Assembly: GCF_003545815.1 (NCBI RefSeq)
Contig: NZ_PDUW01000001.1
Location: forward strand, 62,001-126,000
Direction of reading: 5' to 3'
DNA from: Pusillimonas caeni
GTDB taxonomy: Bacteria > Pseudomonadota > Gammaproteobacteria > Burkholderiales > Burkholderiaceae_B
DNA: 64,000 bases
Part shown: piece after piece, positions 29,853 through 39,617 of the stretch
Numbering within the stretch: position 1 is the first letter of the stretch
How the letters are laid out: each line of letters starts with the position of its first letter
Notes under the pieces: model-generated
What the model was told of the DNA's origin: nothing
Seen by the model: only the letters and a program-made list of their open reading frames with translations
The model's database searches: none
Made by a program: the position numbers and the translations under genes

Positions 29853-31615
29853 CAGCGCGATACCCCAAAGCGTTGCATCGTTTTATTGAGCACTTCGTTG
29901 TCGGCGTCCTTGGCGAGCGCGGCGCGCCATATCCGGCGGGCTTCGTCGCGCCGCCCCTGGTGCCACAGCACCTCGCCCAGATGGGCGGCGACGTCGGCCG
30001 CCGGCATCAGTTCGTATGAGCGTTCGAGGTATTCGCGCGCAGCCTCGTAGTCGCCCACGCGATAGAAGTACCAGCCCACACTGTCGAGAATGTAGGGGTT
30101 GTCGGGTTCGAGCTCCAGGGCCCGCTCGAGCAGGTCGCGGGCCTCGTCCAGCCGGGTGTTCTGGTCGACGAAGGTATAGCCCAGCGAATTGTAGGCGTTG
30201 GCGTCGTCGGGCTGAAGCTCGATGACACGCCGCATCAGCGCCTCGAATTCTTCGAAGCGGCCCTGCCGCTCGTACAGCATGGCCAGGTCATATTTGATCT
30301 CGGACGTATCGGGAAGCTTCTTGTCGGCCTCGACCAGCACTTCGACCGCCTGCTCGGTGCGGCCGGCCTCGCGCAGTATGGAGGACATCGTCAGGGCGAT
30401 GACGGCGCGCTCGCGGTCGTCGGCCGGCTTGAGCGCATCGATGGTGCGCCGGGCCTGGGCCAGATTGCCTTGCCGGCTTTCAAGCACCGCCTTGTGGATG
30501 CGCGCCTGGAACACCAGCGACGGATCGTCGATCTGTTCGAGCTGGCGTATGGCCTCGGCCAGGTCGCCCTGCTTCTCGGCGATCTTGACCAGCATCAGGC
30601 GGGCGTCCGAAGTGTCTCCCATGGCGTCCGTCACACGGTCGTCCACCGCCTGGCGCCGCTGGGTCTGCACGTTGACGTATTGCAGCAGCAGGCTGCGCGC
30701 GGCCTCGAGCCGGTCGGCCCGGAAATTGATCTCGGCCTCGGTGTACAGCAGGTCGAAGTCCTCGGGCGTGCGCTGGCGCAGGGTGCGCACCACGTTCAGG
30801 GCGCCGTCGAAATCCCCCCGCCGCACCAGGTGGTTGGCCAGCAGAAGCTGGATCTTGGCCGCATCCGGATGAGCCTGTATGAAGGCGCGGGCCTCGGTCA
30901 TCGCCGCTTCGGGGTCGACGCTCATGCCGTATTCGAGTACGCGCTGGGCGGCCGACTCCAGGCTGGGGTCGAGCGACTGCGCCTGGCGGGCCTCTTCGAG
31001 CGCGCGCGCAGGGTCGCCGGCCGCCCAGGCGGCATCCGCCAGCACCACGTGCGAGATCGGAAGCGAGCGGACGGGCGCGCGCAGCGTGCGCTCGAGCACG
31101 TCCAGCGCCACGTTCTTGTCGTTGAGCTTGGAAATGATGGCCGCGGCCTGCAGGATGGCCGTGCTCTTGTCGTCGGCCTGCTCGATGCGCTTCCATAAAG
31201 CCGAGGCCATGCCGGCCGTCTGCCCGTTGGACGCCGCCAGGGCCAGCGAGCTGGCCACCGCCTCGGGATCGCCCGGCGCCAGCAGGACCCACTGCTGCGC
31301 GGCTTCATTCGCGCGCGCCATGTTGCGGTCGATGATGGCCGCCCGAAACGCCTTTTGAGCCAGGCGCGGATCGGAGGTATCCTTTGCCAGGCTCAGAAAC
31401 TGTGCGCTGGCGACGTCGAAGTCGCCGCGCTGGGCGGCGATCTCGGCCAGCAGTATGCGGTACAGCAGTTCGGATGTGAGGCCTATCGCCGGCGGCTCGC
31501 CGGCGCGCAAGCGTATCTGCTCGACGACCTCGTCTTGCGCCGCACGCCCCTCAGCGGGAAACTGTACACACAAACTTGCCGATACTGCCCAAAACAGAAG
31601 ACTGGATAGTTTCAT
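29852..31615 (-). CDS. Periplasmic or envelope tetratricopeptide-repeat protein
   Basis: A 587-residue protein with a Sec-type signal sequence (first about 25 residues, AEGRAAQDE junction) and TPR repeats over most of its length. The last repeats are the clearest, for example ANAYNSLGYTFVDQNTRLDEARDLLERALELEPDNPYILDSVGWYFYRVGDYEAA within residues about 470-525. Such repeats bind protein partners. Its constant place upstream of lolB in related bacteria suggests an envelope assembly role, but none is established. It is divergent from mutM with 85 bp between. Confidence 0.85.
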   Translation of the reverse strand: MKLSSLLFWAVSASLCVQFPAEGRAAQDEVVEQIRLRAGEPPAIGLTSELLYRILLAEIAAQRGDFDVASAQFLSLAKDTSDPRLAQKAFRAAIIDRNMARANEAAQQWVLLAPGDPEAVASSLALAASNGQTAGMASALWKRIEQADDKSTAILQAAAIISKLNDKNVALDVLERTLRAPVRSLPISHVVLADAAWAAGDPARALEEARQAQSLDPSLESAAQRVLEYGMSVDPEAAMTEARAFIQAHPDAAKIQLLLANHLVRRGDFDGALNVVRTLRQRTPEDFDLLYTEAEINFRADRLEAARSLLLQYVNVQTQRRQAVDDRVTDAMGDTSDARLMLVKIAEKQGDLAEAIRQLEQIDDPSLVFQARIHKAVLESRQGNLAQARRTIDALKPADDRERAVIALTMSSILREAGRTEQAVEVLVEADKKLPDTSEIKYDLAMLYERQGRFEEFEALMRRVIELQPDDANAYNSLGYTFVDQNTRLDEARDLLERALELEPDNPYILDSVGWYFYRVGDYEAAREYLERSYELMPAADVAAHLGEVLWHQGRRDEARRIWRAALAKDADNEVLNKTMQRFGVSR

Positions 31616-31700
31616 TCATGAACCGCCGCTGCGGCGCCGATACGGAAAGCGCAAAATGGCGAAAATACATTATCAGATTTAGCGATGTTAGCACCCTGCC

Positions 31701-32528
31701 ATGCCCGAGCTCCCAGAAGTTGAAACCACGCGTCGCGGAATTGCGACGATCATGCCCGGCCGTCCGCTGCGCCGTTTGCTGGTCCACGAACCGCGCATGC
31801 GCTGGCCGGTGCCCGCCGACCTGTCCGCCCGCGTGGCCGACCAGGTCGTTCAAAGCTGCGAGCGGCGCGGCAAGTACCTGCTGCTGAACTTCGACCACGG
31901 CACCATGATCGTCCACCTGGGCATGTCGGGTTCGCTGCGCAGCGCGCCGTTGGACGAGCCCCGCCGCAAGCACGACCACATCGAATGGATATTCGACCAC
32001 GCCCGCTTCTTGCTGCATGATCCGCGCCGCTTCGGCGCGGTGCTGTGGCACGACAGCCGCGACGGCCCCCTGCTGGCTCACCCCCTGCTGGCCAAGCTGG
32101 GCGTGGAGCCTTTCGGGCCCGAGCTCGAGCCGGCCTTTCTGCATGCCCAACTGCGCGGCAAGCGCGTGGCCATCAAGCAGGCCCTGCTCGCCGGCAGTAT
32201 CGTAGTCGGCGTCGGCAACATCTATGCCTCCGAAGCCCTGTTCCGCGCCCGCATCCACCCTTCGACCCCCGCGGGCCGCCTGTCGCTGCAGCGCTGCGAG
32301 CGATTGTGCCAAGCCATCAGGGCCACCCTGCACGACGCCCTGGCATCCGGCGGCAGCACCCTGCGCGACTACGTCAATGCCACCGGGCAGCCGGGGTCGT
32401 ATTTCGAGATACATGCGGCGGTCTACGACCGCGAGAATCGACCCTGCCGGGTCTGCGCCACGCCCATCCGCCGCATCGTGCAGGGCCAGCGCGCCACCTA
32501 TTATTGTCCGCGCTGCCAGCGCCGATAG
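31701..32528 (+). CDS. mutM: Formamidopyrimidine-DNA glycosylase (Fpg)
   Basis: Bifunctional base-excision enzyme that removes 8-oxoguanine and formamidopyrimidines and cleaves the AP site. The 275-residue product starts MPELPEVETTRRG (catalytic Pro2 and Glu3) and has the DNA-binding Lys in SCERRGKYLLLNF. It ends in a C4 zinc finger (CRVCATPIRRIVQGQRATYYCPRCQ). It is monocistronic here and divergent from the TPR-lolB operon. Confidence 0.97.
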   Translation: MPELPEVETTRRGIATIMPGRPLRRLLVHEPRMRWPVPADLSARVADQVVQSCERRGKYLLLNFDHGTMIVHLGMSGSLRSAPLDEPRRKHDHIEWIFDHARFLLHDPRRFGAVLWHDSRDGPLLAHPLLAKLGVEPFGPELEPAFLHAQLRGKRVAIKQALLAGSIVVGVGNIYASEALFRARIHPSTPAGRLSLQRCERLCQAIRATLHDALASGGSTLRDYVNATGQPGSYFEIHAAVYDRENRPCRVCATPIRRIVQGQRATYYCPRCQRR

Positions 32529-32574
32529 ACAGCAGCGCCAACCAGGCGGCGCGATGAATCCGCCGCTTCGGCTG

Positions 32575-33420
32575 TCAGCCGAGGTGGCCGAGCCTGGCCG
32601 ACACTTCGCGCGCCTGTTCGATCAGGACCTGCGCCGGCCTGCCTTCGCGCGACGTGTCCAGCTCGTCGTTCCATCCCAATATGGTCAAGGCGCCCGCCAG
32701 TTCCCCCTCGTGATTGAAGACCGGGCCGGCCAGAGCCCCGATGCGCGGCAGCAGGCCGCCTTGCGTGATGCCGAAGCCGTCGCGCCGGACCTGGGCGCGG
32801 ATGCGCTCGATCCGCTTCGCGGGAATCGGGCCGTCGCGCCCATATTCGCTGTCCAGCACCGGCTTGAGCGCCGCATCGGGCAGCCAGGTGAGAAAGACCG
32901 CCCCCGTGGCCGACCCGAGCAGGGGCAGCACCAGCCCGAGCCGGACCTCGACGGTCACGGCATGCACGCCTTCGAGGTATTTCACGATGGTGGTGCCATG
33001 GCTTCCCCAGACAGAGAAGAAGCAGCTTTCCCCCGTTTGATCGCGCAGTTGCCGCAGGGCCTCGCTGGCGGCCTCCACCAGGTCCAGGCGGCGCAGCGCC
33101 GTGAGGCCCAACTGCAGTGAATACTGGCCCAGCTCGTATTGGCTGGTGGCCGGGTTTCTGCGCACCAGGCCGGTCCGCACCAGGCTGACCAGATAGTGGT
33201 GCGTGGCGGCGGTGCTCAATCGAGCGGCCGACGCGATTTCCTTCAAGGCCATGGGCTGGCCCGCCGTTTCCACGATCCGCAGCAGATTGATGGCGGTTTC
33301 CACCGATGCAATGCCCTTCTGGGGCTTTTCCTGGTCGTCTTGCGTTGCTTCGGCACGATCCCTTCTTGGGGCGCTGCTTCGCAATCGACCTGAAATAGGT
33401 ATTTTGGGACTGGGCGACAT
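32575..33420 (-). CDS. IclR family transcriptional regulator
   Basis: A 281-residue regulator with an N-terminal winged helix (recognition part about residues 57-80, LKEIASAARLSTAATHHYLV) and the C-terminal IclR ligand-binding domain (about 105-275). It reads divergently from the Rieske-hmgA-fahA operon, so it most likely controls that operon and itself from the shared 123-bp region. IclR regulators of aromatic catabolism (PobR, PcaR, HmgR) act as activators or repressors; which applies here cannot be read. The ATG at 33420 is chosen over 33474, which lies inside the putative operator. Confidence 0.88.
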   Translation of the reverse strand: MSPSPKIPISGRLRSSAPRRDRAEATQDDQEKPQKGIASVETAINLLRIVETAGQPMALKEIASAARLSTAATHHYLVSLVRTGLVRRNPATSQYELGQYSLQLGLTALRRLDLVEAASEALRQLRDQTGESCFFSVWGSHGTTIVKYLEGVHAVTVEVRLGLVLPLLGSATGAVFLTWLPDAALKPVLDSEYGRDGPIPAKRIERIRAQVRRDGFGITQGGLLPRIGALAGPVFNHEGELAGALTILGWNDELDTSREGRPAQVLIEQAREVSARLGHLG

Positions 33421-33464
33421 AAGAATCCTGTGGCGTAGATGGCTGCATGCCATTCTAGTAAATT

Positions 33465-33483
33465 CGCTTGACAATGTTAAGCG
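33465..33483. promoter_or_regulatory. Palindromic operator candidate overlapping a -35 box (IclR site)
   Basis: CGCTTGACA-A-TGTTAAGCG is a palindrome with a single mismatch. Its right half ATGTTAAGCG recurs exactly at 33503-33512, making a direct repeat. The left half contains TTGACA (33468-33473), which is a perfect -35 hexamer for plus-strand transcription; TAACTT at 33491-33496 is a 17-bp-spaced but weak -10. Regulator binding here would touch the promoter of the first Rieske gene. Confidence 0.55.
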
Positions 33484-33543
33484 TTACCACTAACTTATAA
33501 CCATGTTAAGCGCATTTAATTAGATGAAAACCAGGGTGCACTC

Positions 33544-34605
33544 ATGGAGACAGGCGAATTTCTGTACAACAGCTGGTATGTGGCTGCCTGGGACCACGAA
33601 GTGGTGCCGGGCCAGCTGCTCAGCCGCAAGATCCTCGGCCAGGACATCTGTTTTTATCGCAGCGAGGACGGCCAGGTGGCGGCCCTGGAAGACCGCTGCT
33701 GTCATCGCTGGGCGCCGCTGTCGCTCGGACGCCAGGAAGGCAGCGCCATCCGGTGCATGTATCACGGCCTCAAGTTCGACGCGCGGGGCGTCTGCATCGA
33801 AATCCCGGGGCAGCCGCAGATACCCGAAAAGGCCCGCGTGCGCACGTATCCCGTCGTGCAAAGCAAGCGCTGGGTCTGGATCTGGATGGGCGATGCCGAC
33901 AAGGCCGACCCCGATCTGATTCCCGATACCTTTTCGCTGGACAGCCCGGAATGGCGCATGAAGCCGGGCTACATGCACTATCAGGCCAACTATCTCTATA
34001 TCATCGACAACCTGCTCGATTTCTCCCATCTCACCTTCGTCCATCCGGACACTTTGGGAGGCACCGACGCGCTGGCCGGACAACGTCCCGCCATCCGCCG
34101 CATGGAGCGGGGCGTGAACGTCGAACGCTGGGTTCTCGACGACCAGCCGGCGCCCTTCCATCAAAAAGTGGGGCGGTTCCCGGGGGATGTCGACCGCTGG
34201 TACATCTACGATTTCTGGGTGCCCGGCGTGCTGCTGATGGATTCGGGCGTACAGGCCGCGGACACGGGCGCCCGGGAAGGCAAGCGCCACGATGCGCTCG
34301 AGTTTCGCAGCTGCCAGGCCCTGACCCCCGAGACCGCATCCACCACGCATTATTTCTGGGCGGTCCCGCACAACTTCGCCCTTGACGATGCCTCGGTGAC
34401 CGACAGCATCTACCAAAGCGTGGTCACCGCCTTCGAAGAAGACCGCCGCATGATCGAAGCCCAGCAGCGCATCATCGACAGCCGCCCCGAAGGAGACATG
34501 GTGGCCATCGTGGCGGACGCGGCGCTGATGCAGTTCCGCTCCATCCTGCAGCGCATGATTCGCGACGAACGGGTAAAAGGAGGAAGCCATGACATGGCTA
34601 CGTAA
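33544..34605 (+). CDS. Rieske-type aromatic ring-hydroxylating/O-demethylase oxygenase, VanA-like (copy 1)
   Basis: Oxygenase component of 353 residues. The Rieske [2Fe-2S] ligands are C52-x-H54 and C71-x2-H74. The mononuclear iron site follows D-x2-H-x4-H (D159, H162, H167 in NLLDFSHLTFVH). The layout (single polypeptide, about 350 residues) matches vanillate O-demethylase oxygenase VanA and the toluenesulfonate/dicamba group rather than alpha3beta3 dioxygenases. It is the first gene of the operon and overlaps copy 2 by 17 bp. No ferredoxin reductase (VanB) is nearby. The substrate is unknown; context points to a precursor of homogentisate. Confidence 0.85.
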   Translation: METGEFLYNSWYVAAWDHEVVPGQLLSRKILGQDICFYRSEDGQVAALEDRCCHRWAPLSLGRQEGSAIRCMYHGLKFDARGVCIEIPGQPQIPEKARVRTYPVVQSKRWVWIWMGDADKADPDLIPDTFSLDSPEWRMKPGYMHYQANYLYIIDNLLDFSHLTFVHPDTLGGTDALAGQRPAIRRMERGVNVERWVLDDQPAPFHQKVGRFPGDVDRWYIYDFWVPGVLLMDSGVQAADTGAREGKRHDALEFRSCQALTPETASTTHYFWAVPHNFALDDASVTDSIYQSVVTAFEEDRRMIEAQQRIIDSRPEGDMVAIVADAALMQFRSILQRMIRDERVKGGSHDMAT

Positions 34606-35647
34606 CGGATGGTATGCGGCGATGTGGTCCCAGGACCTGCGGCCCGGCACGCCGACGCCGCGCACCCTGCTCGGCGAGGACATGGTGCTGATCCGGGCGC
34701 CCGACGGTTCGGTCTCGGCCCTGCAGGACCGATGCCCGCACCGCTTCGCGCCCCTGCACCTGGGCAGCGTCTGCGGCGACGGACGGCTCTTGCGCTGCAA
34801 TTACCACGGCCTGGAGTTCGACATGCAGGGCCGCTGCGTGCGCAATCCCCACGGCGACGGTCGACGGCCCGCGGGGCTGCAGGTCCGCCGCTACGCCGCG
34901 GTGGAAAAGCATACGGTGATCTGGGTGTGGCCGGGCGAACAAGAGCCCGACCTGTCCGCGATTCCCGACTATTCACTGCTGGACCGCGCGGACCCGGGCG
35001 TGACCAGCATGCGCGATCATCTGGAGATGAACGTGGACTATCGGCTGGTGGTGGACAACCTGCTCGATCTAAGCCATGTCTCGTTCCTGCATGACGGCAT
35101 ATTGGGCAACGCCCAGACGGTGGACGCCCAGATCGACCTCCAAGAAGCGGGCCAAAGCCTCACGGTCAGCCGCTACATGCCCGATGTGCCGCCGCCCGGG
35201 CTTTTCGACATGCTGTTTCGCCGCGATGGCGAGCCGGTCGACTTATGGGCGTCGATGCGCTGGACCGCGCCCTGTAATCTGCTGAACGACGCCGGGGTCA
35301 AGGCTGTGGGCGACGCGCGCGAGCAGGGCACCGGCATCTACGGCATCCACCTTCTTACCCCCCAGACCGAACGCAGCACGCTTTACCATTTCGTTGCCAT
35401 ACGCCAGAACCCGCTGCCCTTTCCGGAAGCCGAGAAAGAGGCCATAGGCCGCAAACTGGGCGAACTGCGCCGCTATGCCTTCGCCGAGCAGGATGAACCC
35501 ATGATACGCGGCCAGCAGCGCGCGATCGATCGCGCATCCGCGCCCTTGTCCCCCACCCTGCTCTCCATCGACGCGGGACCGGTGCGGTACCGCCGCATCC
35601 TGGACCGCCTGATCGCACAGGAAGGGCCGCCTCCCGCGCCGGGATGA
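34589..35647 (+). CDS. Rieske-type aromatic oxygenase, VanA-like (copy 2)
   Basis: A second oxygenase of 352 residues with intact Rieske ligands C49-P-H51 and C70-x2-H73. Its mononuclear iron site is D160-x2-H163-x4-H168 (NLLDLSHVSFLH). It is similar to copy 1 in plan but clearly diverged, so it is not a recent duplicate. GGAGG lies upstream of its ATG within the end of copy 1. The two may form a mixed oligomer or act in sequence. The reductase partner is missing from the window. Confidence 0.85.
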   Translation: MTWLRNGWYAAMWSQDLRPGTPTPRTLLGEDMVLIRAPDGSVSALQDRCPHRFAPLHLGSVCGDGRLLRCNYHGLEFDMQGRCVRNPHGDGRRPAGLQVRRYAAVEKHTVIWVWPGEQEPDLSAIPDYSLLDRADPGVTSMRDHLEMNVDYRLVVDNLLDLSHVSFLHDGILGNAQTVDAQIDLQEAGQSLTVSRYMPDVPPPGLFDMLFRRDGEPVDLWASMRWTAPCNLLNDAGVKAVGDAREQGTGIYGIHLLTPQTERSTLYHFVAIRQNPLPFPEAEKEAIGRKLGELRRYAFAEQDEPMIRGQQRAIDRASAPLSPTLLSIDAGPVRYRRILDRLIAQEGPPPAPG

Positions 35648-35720
35648 GGCCCGGGATTCTTCCAGCCCGGCAACGACTCGACAAACGGGCAACGACTCAA
35701 TAACACTACCGGAGACAATC

Positions 35721-36866
35721 ATGAAACTGGCCATCGCCGCAATATTGCTTTCAACCGCTTTGGGCGCGGCACACACCGCGTCCGCCCAGATAAAGATAGG
35801 GATCACCGTGTCGGAGACGGGCCCGGCCGCTTCCCTGGGCACGGTCGAGAAAAACACCCTGCAATTGCTGCCGGACAGCGTGGCCGGCCAGTCGATCCAA
35901 TACATCATGCTGGACGACGCGTCGGACCCCACAACGGCGGTGAAGAACGTGCGCAAGCTCGTCAACGACGACAAGGTCGACGCGCTCATCGGATCGACGA
36001 CCACGCCCAATTCAATCGCGATTACCGAAGTCGCCGCGGAGACGGGCACGCCCTTGATGGCCATGGGAGCGGGCGCCGCCATCATCGAGCCCATGAACGA
36101 GAAGAAGAAATGGGTCTTCAAGTCGGTGCAGAACGACGCAATGATGGTGGAAGCCATCGTCCAGCACATGGTGCGCACCGGCATCAAGAGCGTCGGCTAT
36201 ATCGGCTTCTCGGACGCCACGGGCGAAGGATACTGGCATGCGCTCAAACCGCTCGCCCAGGCCGAAGGCCTGAAGATCGCCGCAAGCGAGCGCTTTCAGC
36301 GCACCGACACCAGCGTCACCGGCCAGGCGCTCCGGCTGATCGCCACAAAGCCCGATGCCATCCTGATCGCGGCCTCGGGCACGCCGGCCGCGCTGCCCCA
36401 GAAGGCCCTCAAAGAGCGCGGCTACACCGGCCGCATATACCAGACTCACGGCGTGGCCAACAATGATTTCCTGCGCGTATGCGGCAAGGACTGCGAAGGC
36501 ACTTATCTGCCCATCGGGCCGCTGCTGGTCGCCGAGCAGCTGCCCGAAAGCCCCTCGCGCAAGCTGTCGCTGGACATTATTTCGCGCTACGAGCAAGCCT
36601 ACGGCAAAGGCACCGTCACCACCTTCATATCGAACGCCTACGACAGCTATCTGCTGCTGGAGCACGCCATACCCGTCGCCTTGAAGACGGCCCGCCCCGG
36701 CACCCGCGAATTCCGCGCCGCCCTGCGCGATGCGCTGGAGGCCACGCGCGGCTTCAGCGGCACGCAAGGCGTGTACAACATGACGCCCGACGATCACGTG
36801 GGCCTGGACGAGCGCGCCCGCGTCATCGTGCGGATTCATCAGGGGAAATGGCTGGTGGATGAATAA
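35721..36866 (+). CDS. Periplasmic Liv-type (branched-chain amino acid ABC) substrate-binding protein
   Basis: A 381-residue secreted binding protein: signal peptide [23 protein letters not shown], then a type I periplasmic binding fold starting [17 protein letters not shown]. This family often binds aromatic acids rather than amino acids when sited in catabolic operons. Here it sits between Rieske copy 2 and hmgA, with no permease or ATPase genes, so it either borrows another ABC transporter or serves a sensor. It probably captures the operon's aromatic substrate. Confidence 0.85.
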   Translation: MKLAIAAILLSTALGAAHTASAQIKIGITVSETGPAASLGTVEKNTLQLLPDSVAGQSIQYIMLDDASDPTTAVKNVRKLVNDDKVDALIGSTTTPNSIAITEVAAETGTPLMAMGAGAAIIEPMNEKKKWVFKSVQNDAMMVEAIVQHMVRTGIKSVGYIGFSDATGEGYWHALKPLAQAEGLKIAASERFQRTDTSVTGQALRLIATKPDAILIAASGTPAALPQKALKERGYTGRIYQTHGVANNDFLRVCGKDCEGTYLPIGPLLVAEQLPESPSRKLSLDIISRYEQAYGKGTVTTFISNAYDSYLLLEHAIPVALKTARPGTREFRAALRDALEATRGFSGTQGVYNMTPDDHVGLDERARVIVRIHQGKWLVDE

Positions 36867-36943
36867 TCCGGGCTCCTCGCGATGATAATATGCCATCGAG
36901 GAAGCACCTCCATAGAAGTCCCCTCCCCTTCTGGAGATCTACC

Positions 36944-38245
36944 ATGACTTCCCTGCAGTACCAGACCGGCTTTTGCAACGATTGGGCCACCGAGGCGCTG
37001 CCGGGGGCCTTGCCGCCGGGGCGCAACTCGCCCCAGGCCTGTCCCTATGGACTGTATGCCGAGCAGCTGTCCGGCACGGCCTTCACCGCTCCGCGCGTGG
37101 AGAACCGCCGCTCCTGGCTCTATCGCATCCGCCCGGCGGCGGCCGGGCAGACCGCGTTCACCCCTTATGAAGCACATGGCTGGGCCAGCCGCTTCGGCGA
37201 CGCGCCCACTCCTCCCGAGCCGCTACGCTGGAGCCCTATGGGCCTGCCCGAGACAGCCACCGATTTCATCGACGGCGTGCGCAGCTGGGCGGGCAACGGC
37301 AGCCCGGACGATCTCTCGGGCGTGGCCGTTCATCTGTATGCCGCCAACGCGGGCATGCAGGGCCGGCACTTCTACAACGCCGACGGCGAGCTGATGTTCG
37401 TGCCGCAGCAGGGCCGCTTGCGGCTTGCCACCGAGCTGGGCCTGATCGATGTGGCTCCCGCTGAAATCGCCGTCATTCCGCGCGGCATCCGCTTCCGCGT
37501 CGAACTGCACGACGACACGGCCCGCGGGTATCTGCTTGAAAACTACGGCGCGCCGCTGCGCCTGCCCGAGCTCGGGCCGATCGGCTCCAATTGCCTGGCC
37601 AACGCCCGCGACTTCCAGACTCCCGTGGCCTGGTACGAGGACATCGACAGCGAATACGAACTGATCGCCAAGTTCGGCGGCCGACTGTGGCGCGCTTCGA
37701 TGGACCATTCTCCCCTCGACGTGGTGGCCTGGCATGGCACGCATGCACCGTACAAATATGAGCTCAGCCGCTTCAATGCGGTGGGCTCCATCAGCTTCGA
37801 CCACCCCGATCCAAGCATCTTCACGGTGCTGACCTCGCCCTCGGACACACCTGGCACCGCCAACGTCGATTTCGTCGTCTTCCCGCCGCGCGTGCTGGTC
37901 ATGCAAGACACCTTCCGCCCGCCGTGGTTCCATCGCAATGTGGCGAGCGAATTCATGGGCCTGATCCAGGGCGTGTACGATGCCAAGACAGAGGGCTTTC
38001 TGCCGGGCGGCGCCAGCCTTCACAACTGCATGTCCGCCCATGGTCCGGACGCCGACACCTTCGCCAAGGCGCTGGCCCTGGATACCGGCAAGCCGCAATA
38101 CCTGCGCGATACCCTGGCCTTCATGTTCGAAACGCGGCGCGTCATCCATCCCACCGCCCAGGCGCTCGATTCACCCCTGTTGCAAAAGGACTATCTGCAG
38201 TGCTGGCAGAACCTGTCCAAGCGTTTCGATCCCAGGCAGCCGTGA
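36944..38245 (+). CDS. hmgA: Homogentisate 1,2-dioxygenase
   Basis: Fe(II) ring-cleaving enzyme turning homogentisate into maleylacetoacetate. The 433-residue product starts [26 protein letters not shown]. It has the metal ligands in [13 protein letters not shown] (His then Glu six residues on) and the last His in [11 protein letters not shown]. The ATG at 36944 follows GGAG; an earlier in-frame start at 36890 lacks a ribosome site. It is followed by fahA, but no maleylacetoacetate isomerase (maiA) is present in the window. Confidence 0.97.
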   Translation: MTSLQYQTGFCNDWATEALPGALPPGRNSPQACPYGLYAEQLSGTAFTAPRVENRRSWLYRIRPAAAGQTAFTPYEAHGWASRFGDAPTPPEPLRWSPMGLPETATDFIDGVRSWAGNGSPDDLSGVAVHLYAANAGMQGRHFYNADGELMFVPQQGRLRLATELGLIDVAPAEIAVIPRGIRFRVELHDDTARGYLLENYGAPLRLPELGPIGSNCLANARDFQTPVAWYEDIDSEYELIAKFGGRLWRASMDHSPLDVVAWHGTHAPYKYELSRFNAVGSISFDHPDPSIFTVLTSPSDTPGTANVDFVVFPPRVLVMQDTFRPPWFHRNVASEFMGLIQGVYDAKTEGFLPGGASLHNCMSAHGPDADTFAKALALDTGKPQYLRDTLAFMFETRRVIHPTAQALDSPLLQKDYLQCWQNLSKRFDPRQP

Positions 38246-38303
38246 CGCCGCCCCCCTGGGCCGCCCGAGACGTCACGCATGCGGCCCCCAACCCGGAGAC
38301 ATC

Positions 38304-39617
38304 ATGACCGCGCTGAACGAAACCCATCAACCCGACCTGAAGAGCTGGGTCGAATCGGCCAACGAGCATGACTGCCGCTTTCCGGTACAGAATCTGCCCT
38401 ATGCCATCTACAAGCCCGCCGACGGCGACGACTTCCGTCCGGGCGTTGCCATCGGCCGGCAGATACTCGACCTGCGCGCGCTGGCCGAGCAGCAGCCGTT
38501 CAGCGGTCCCGCCGCGCGGGCGCTGGACGCCTGCCGGGGCGACTCGCTCAATGCGCTGATGGGCCTGGATGCCGAGCATTGGTCGGCCCTGCGGCTGGCC
38601 CTGTCGCGCGCGCTGCGCGCCGGTTCGCCTCATCGCGAAAGGCTGGAACCGCTGCTGAGCGAACACGCCACGGCCCAGTTCAAGCTCCCGGCGCACATCG
38701 GCGACTACACCGATTTCTATATTTCCCTGCACCACGCCACGGCGGTGGGCAGCCTTTTCAGGCCCGACAACCCCCTGCTGCCCAACTACAAATGGGTGCC
38801 CATCGGCTATCACGGCCGGGCCTCCAGCATCAATGTCTCGGGCGCCGACTTTCTCCGCCCCATGGGGCAGACCCGGCCCCTGGCCGACGCCCGCACCCCC
38901 TCGTTCGGCCCCAGCCAGCGCCTGGACTACGAACTGGAGTTGGGCGTCTTCGTGGGCTGCGGCAATGTCCAGGGCCGCCGCATCGCCATGGACGAGGCCG
39001 AATCACATGTGTTCGGGCTTTGCATACTGAACGACTGGTCGGCGCGCGACCTGCAGGCCTGGGAATACCAGCCGCTGGGGCCTTTTCTAGCCAAGAATTT
39101 CGCCAGCACGATTTCACCCTGGGTGGTCACGCTGGAAGCCCTGGCGCCCTTTCGAGCTCCCTTCAAGCGTCCCGCCGACGATCCGCAGCCGCTGGACTAC
39201 CTGGCTTCCGAGCAGAACTCCGCCGCGGGCGCCATCGACATCCAGCTCGAAGTGGCCCTCAGCACGCGCAAGTCGCGCGCCGGCCGGCACGAGCCCCATG
39301 TACTGGCACGCAGCAATTTCAAAGAGGCGTATTGGAGCATTGCGCAGCTGATCACCCACCATACCGTGAACGGCTGCAACCTGCGGCCCGGCGACCTGCT
39401 GGGCACCGGCACGCTTTCGGGGCCGGCGCCCGGCCAGGAAGGCTCTTTGCTGGAAACCACCCGGGGAGGCAAGGAATGCGTCGCGCTGCCCTGGGGCGAA
39501 GACCGCTGCTTCCTGGAAGACTACGATCGCGTCATCATGCACGCCTACTGCCGGAAAGAAGGCTATCCTTCGATCGGATTCGGCGACTGCGCGGCCACCG
39601 TGCTGCCCGCGGGCTGA
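38304..39617 (+). CDS. fahA: Fumarylacetoacetase
   Basis: Hydrolyses fumarylacetoacetate to fumarate and acetoacetate, the last step of homogentisate breakdown. The 437-residue product has DYTDFYISLHHATAVG with the first metal Asp, YELELGVFVG with two Glu ligands, and LNDWSARDLQAWEYQPLG with the fourth ligand. Length fits eukaryote-like FAH (about 420-430). The ATG at 38304 follows CCGGAGAC; an open frame extends upstream into hmgA but carries no homology. The 3' end overlaps the convergent FAD-oxidase gene by 55 bp. Confidence 0.95.
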   Translation: MTALNETHQPDLKSWVESANEHDCRFPVQNLPYAIYKPADGDDFRPGVAIGRQILDLRALAEQQPFSGPAARALDACRGDSLNALMGLDAEHWSALRLALSRALRAGSPHRERLEPLLSEHATAQFKLPAHIGDYTDFYISLHHATAVGSLFRPDNPLLPNYKWVPIGYHGRASSINVSGADFLRPMGQTRPLADARTPSFGPSQRLDYELELGVFVGCGNVQGRRIAMDEAESHVFGLCILNDWSARDLQAWEYQPLGPFLAKNFASTISPWVVTLEALAPFRAPFKRPADDPQPLDYLASEQNSAAGAIDIQLEVALSTRKSRAGRHEPHVLARSNFKEAYWSIAQLITHHTVNGCNLRPGDLLGTGTLSGPAPGQEGSLLETTRGGKECVALPWGEDRCFLEDYDRVIMHAYCRKEGYPSIGFGDCAATVLPAG

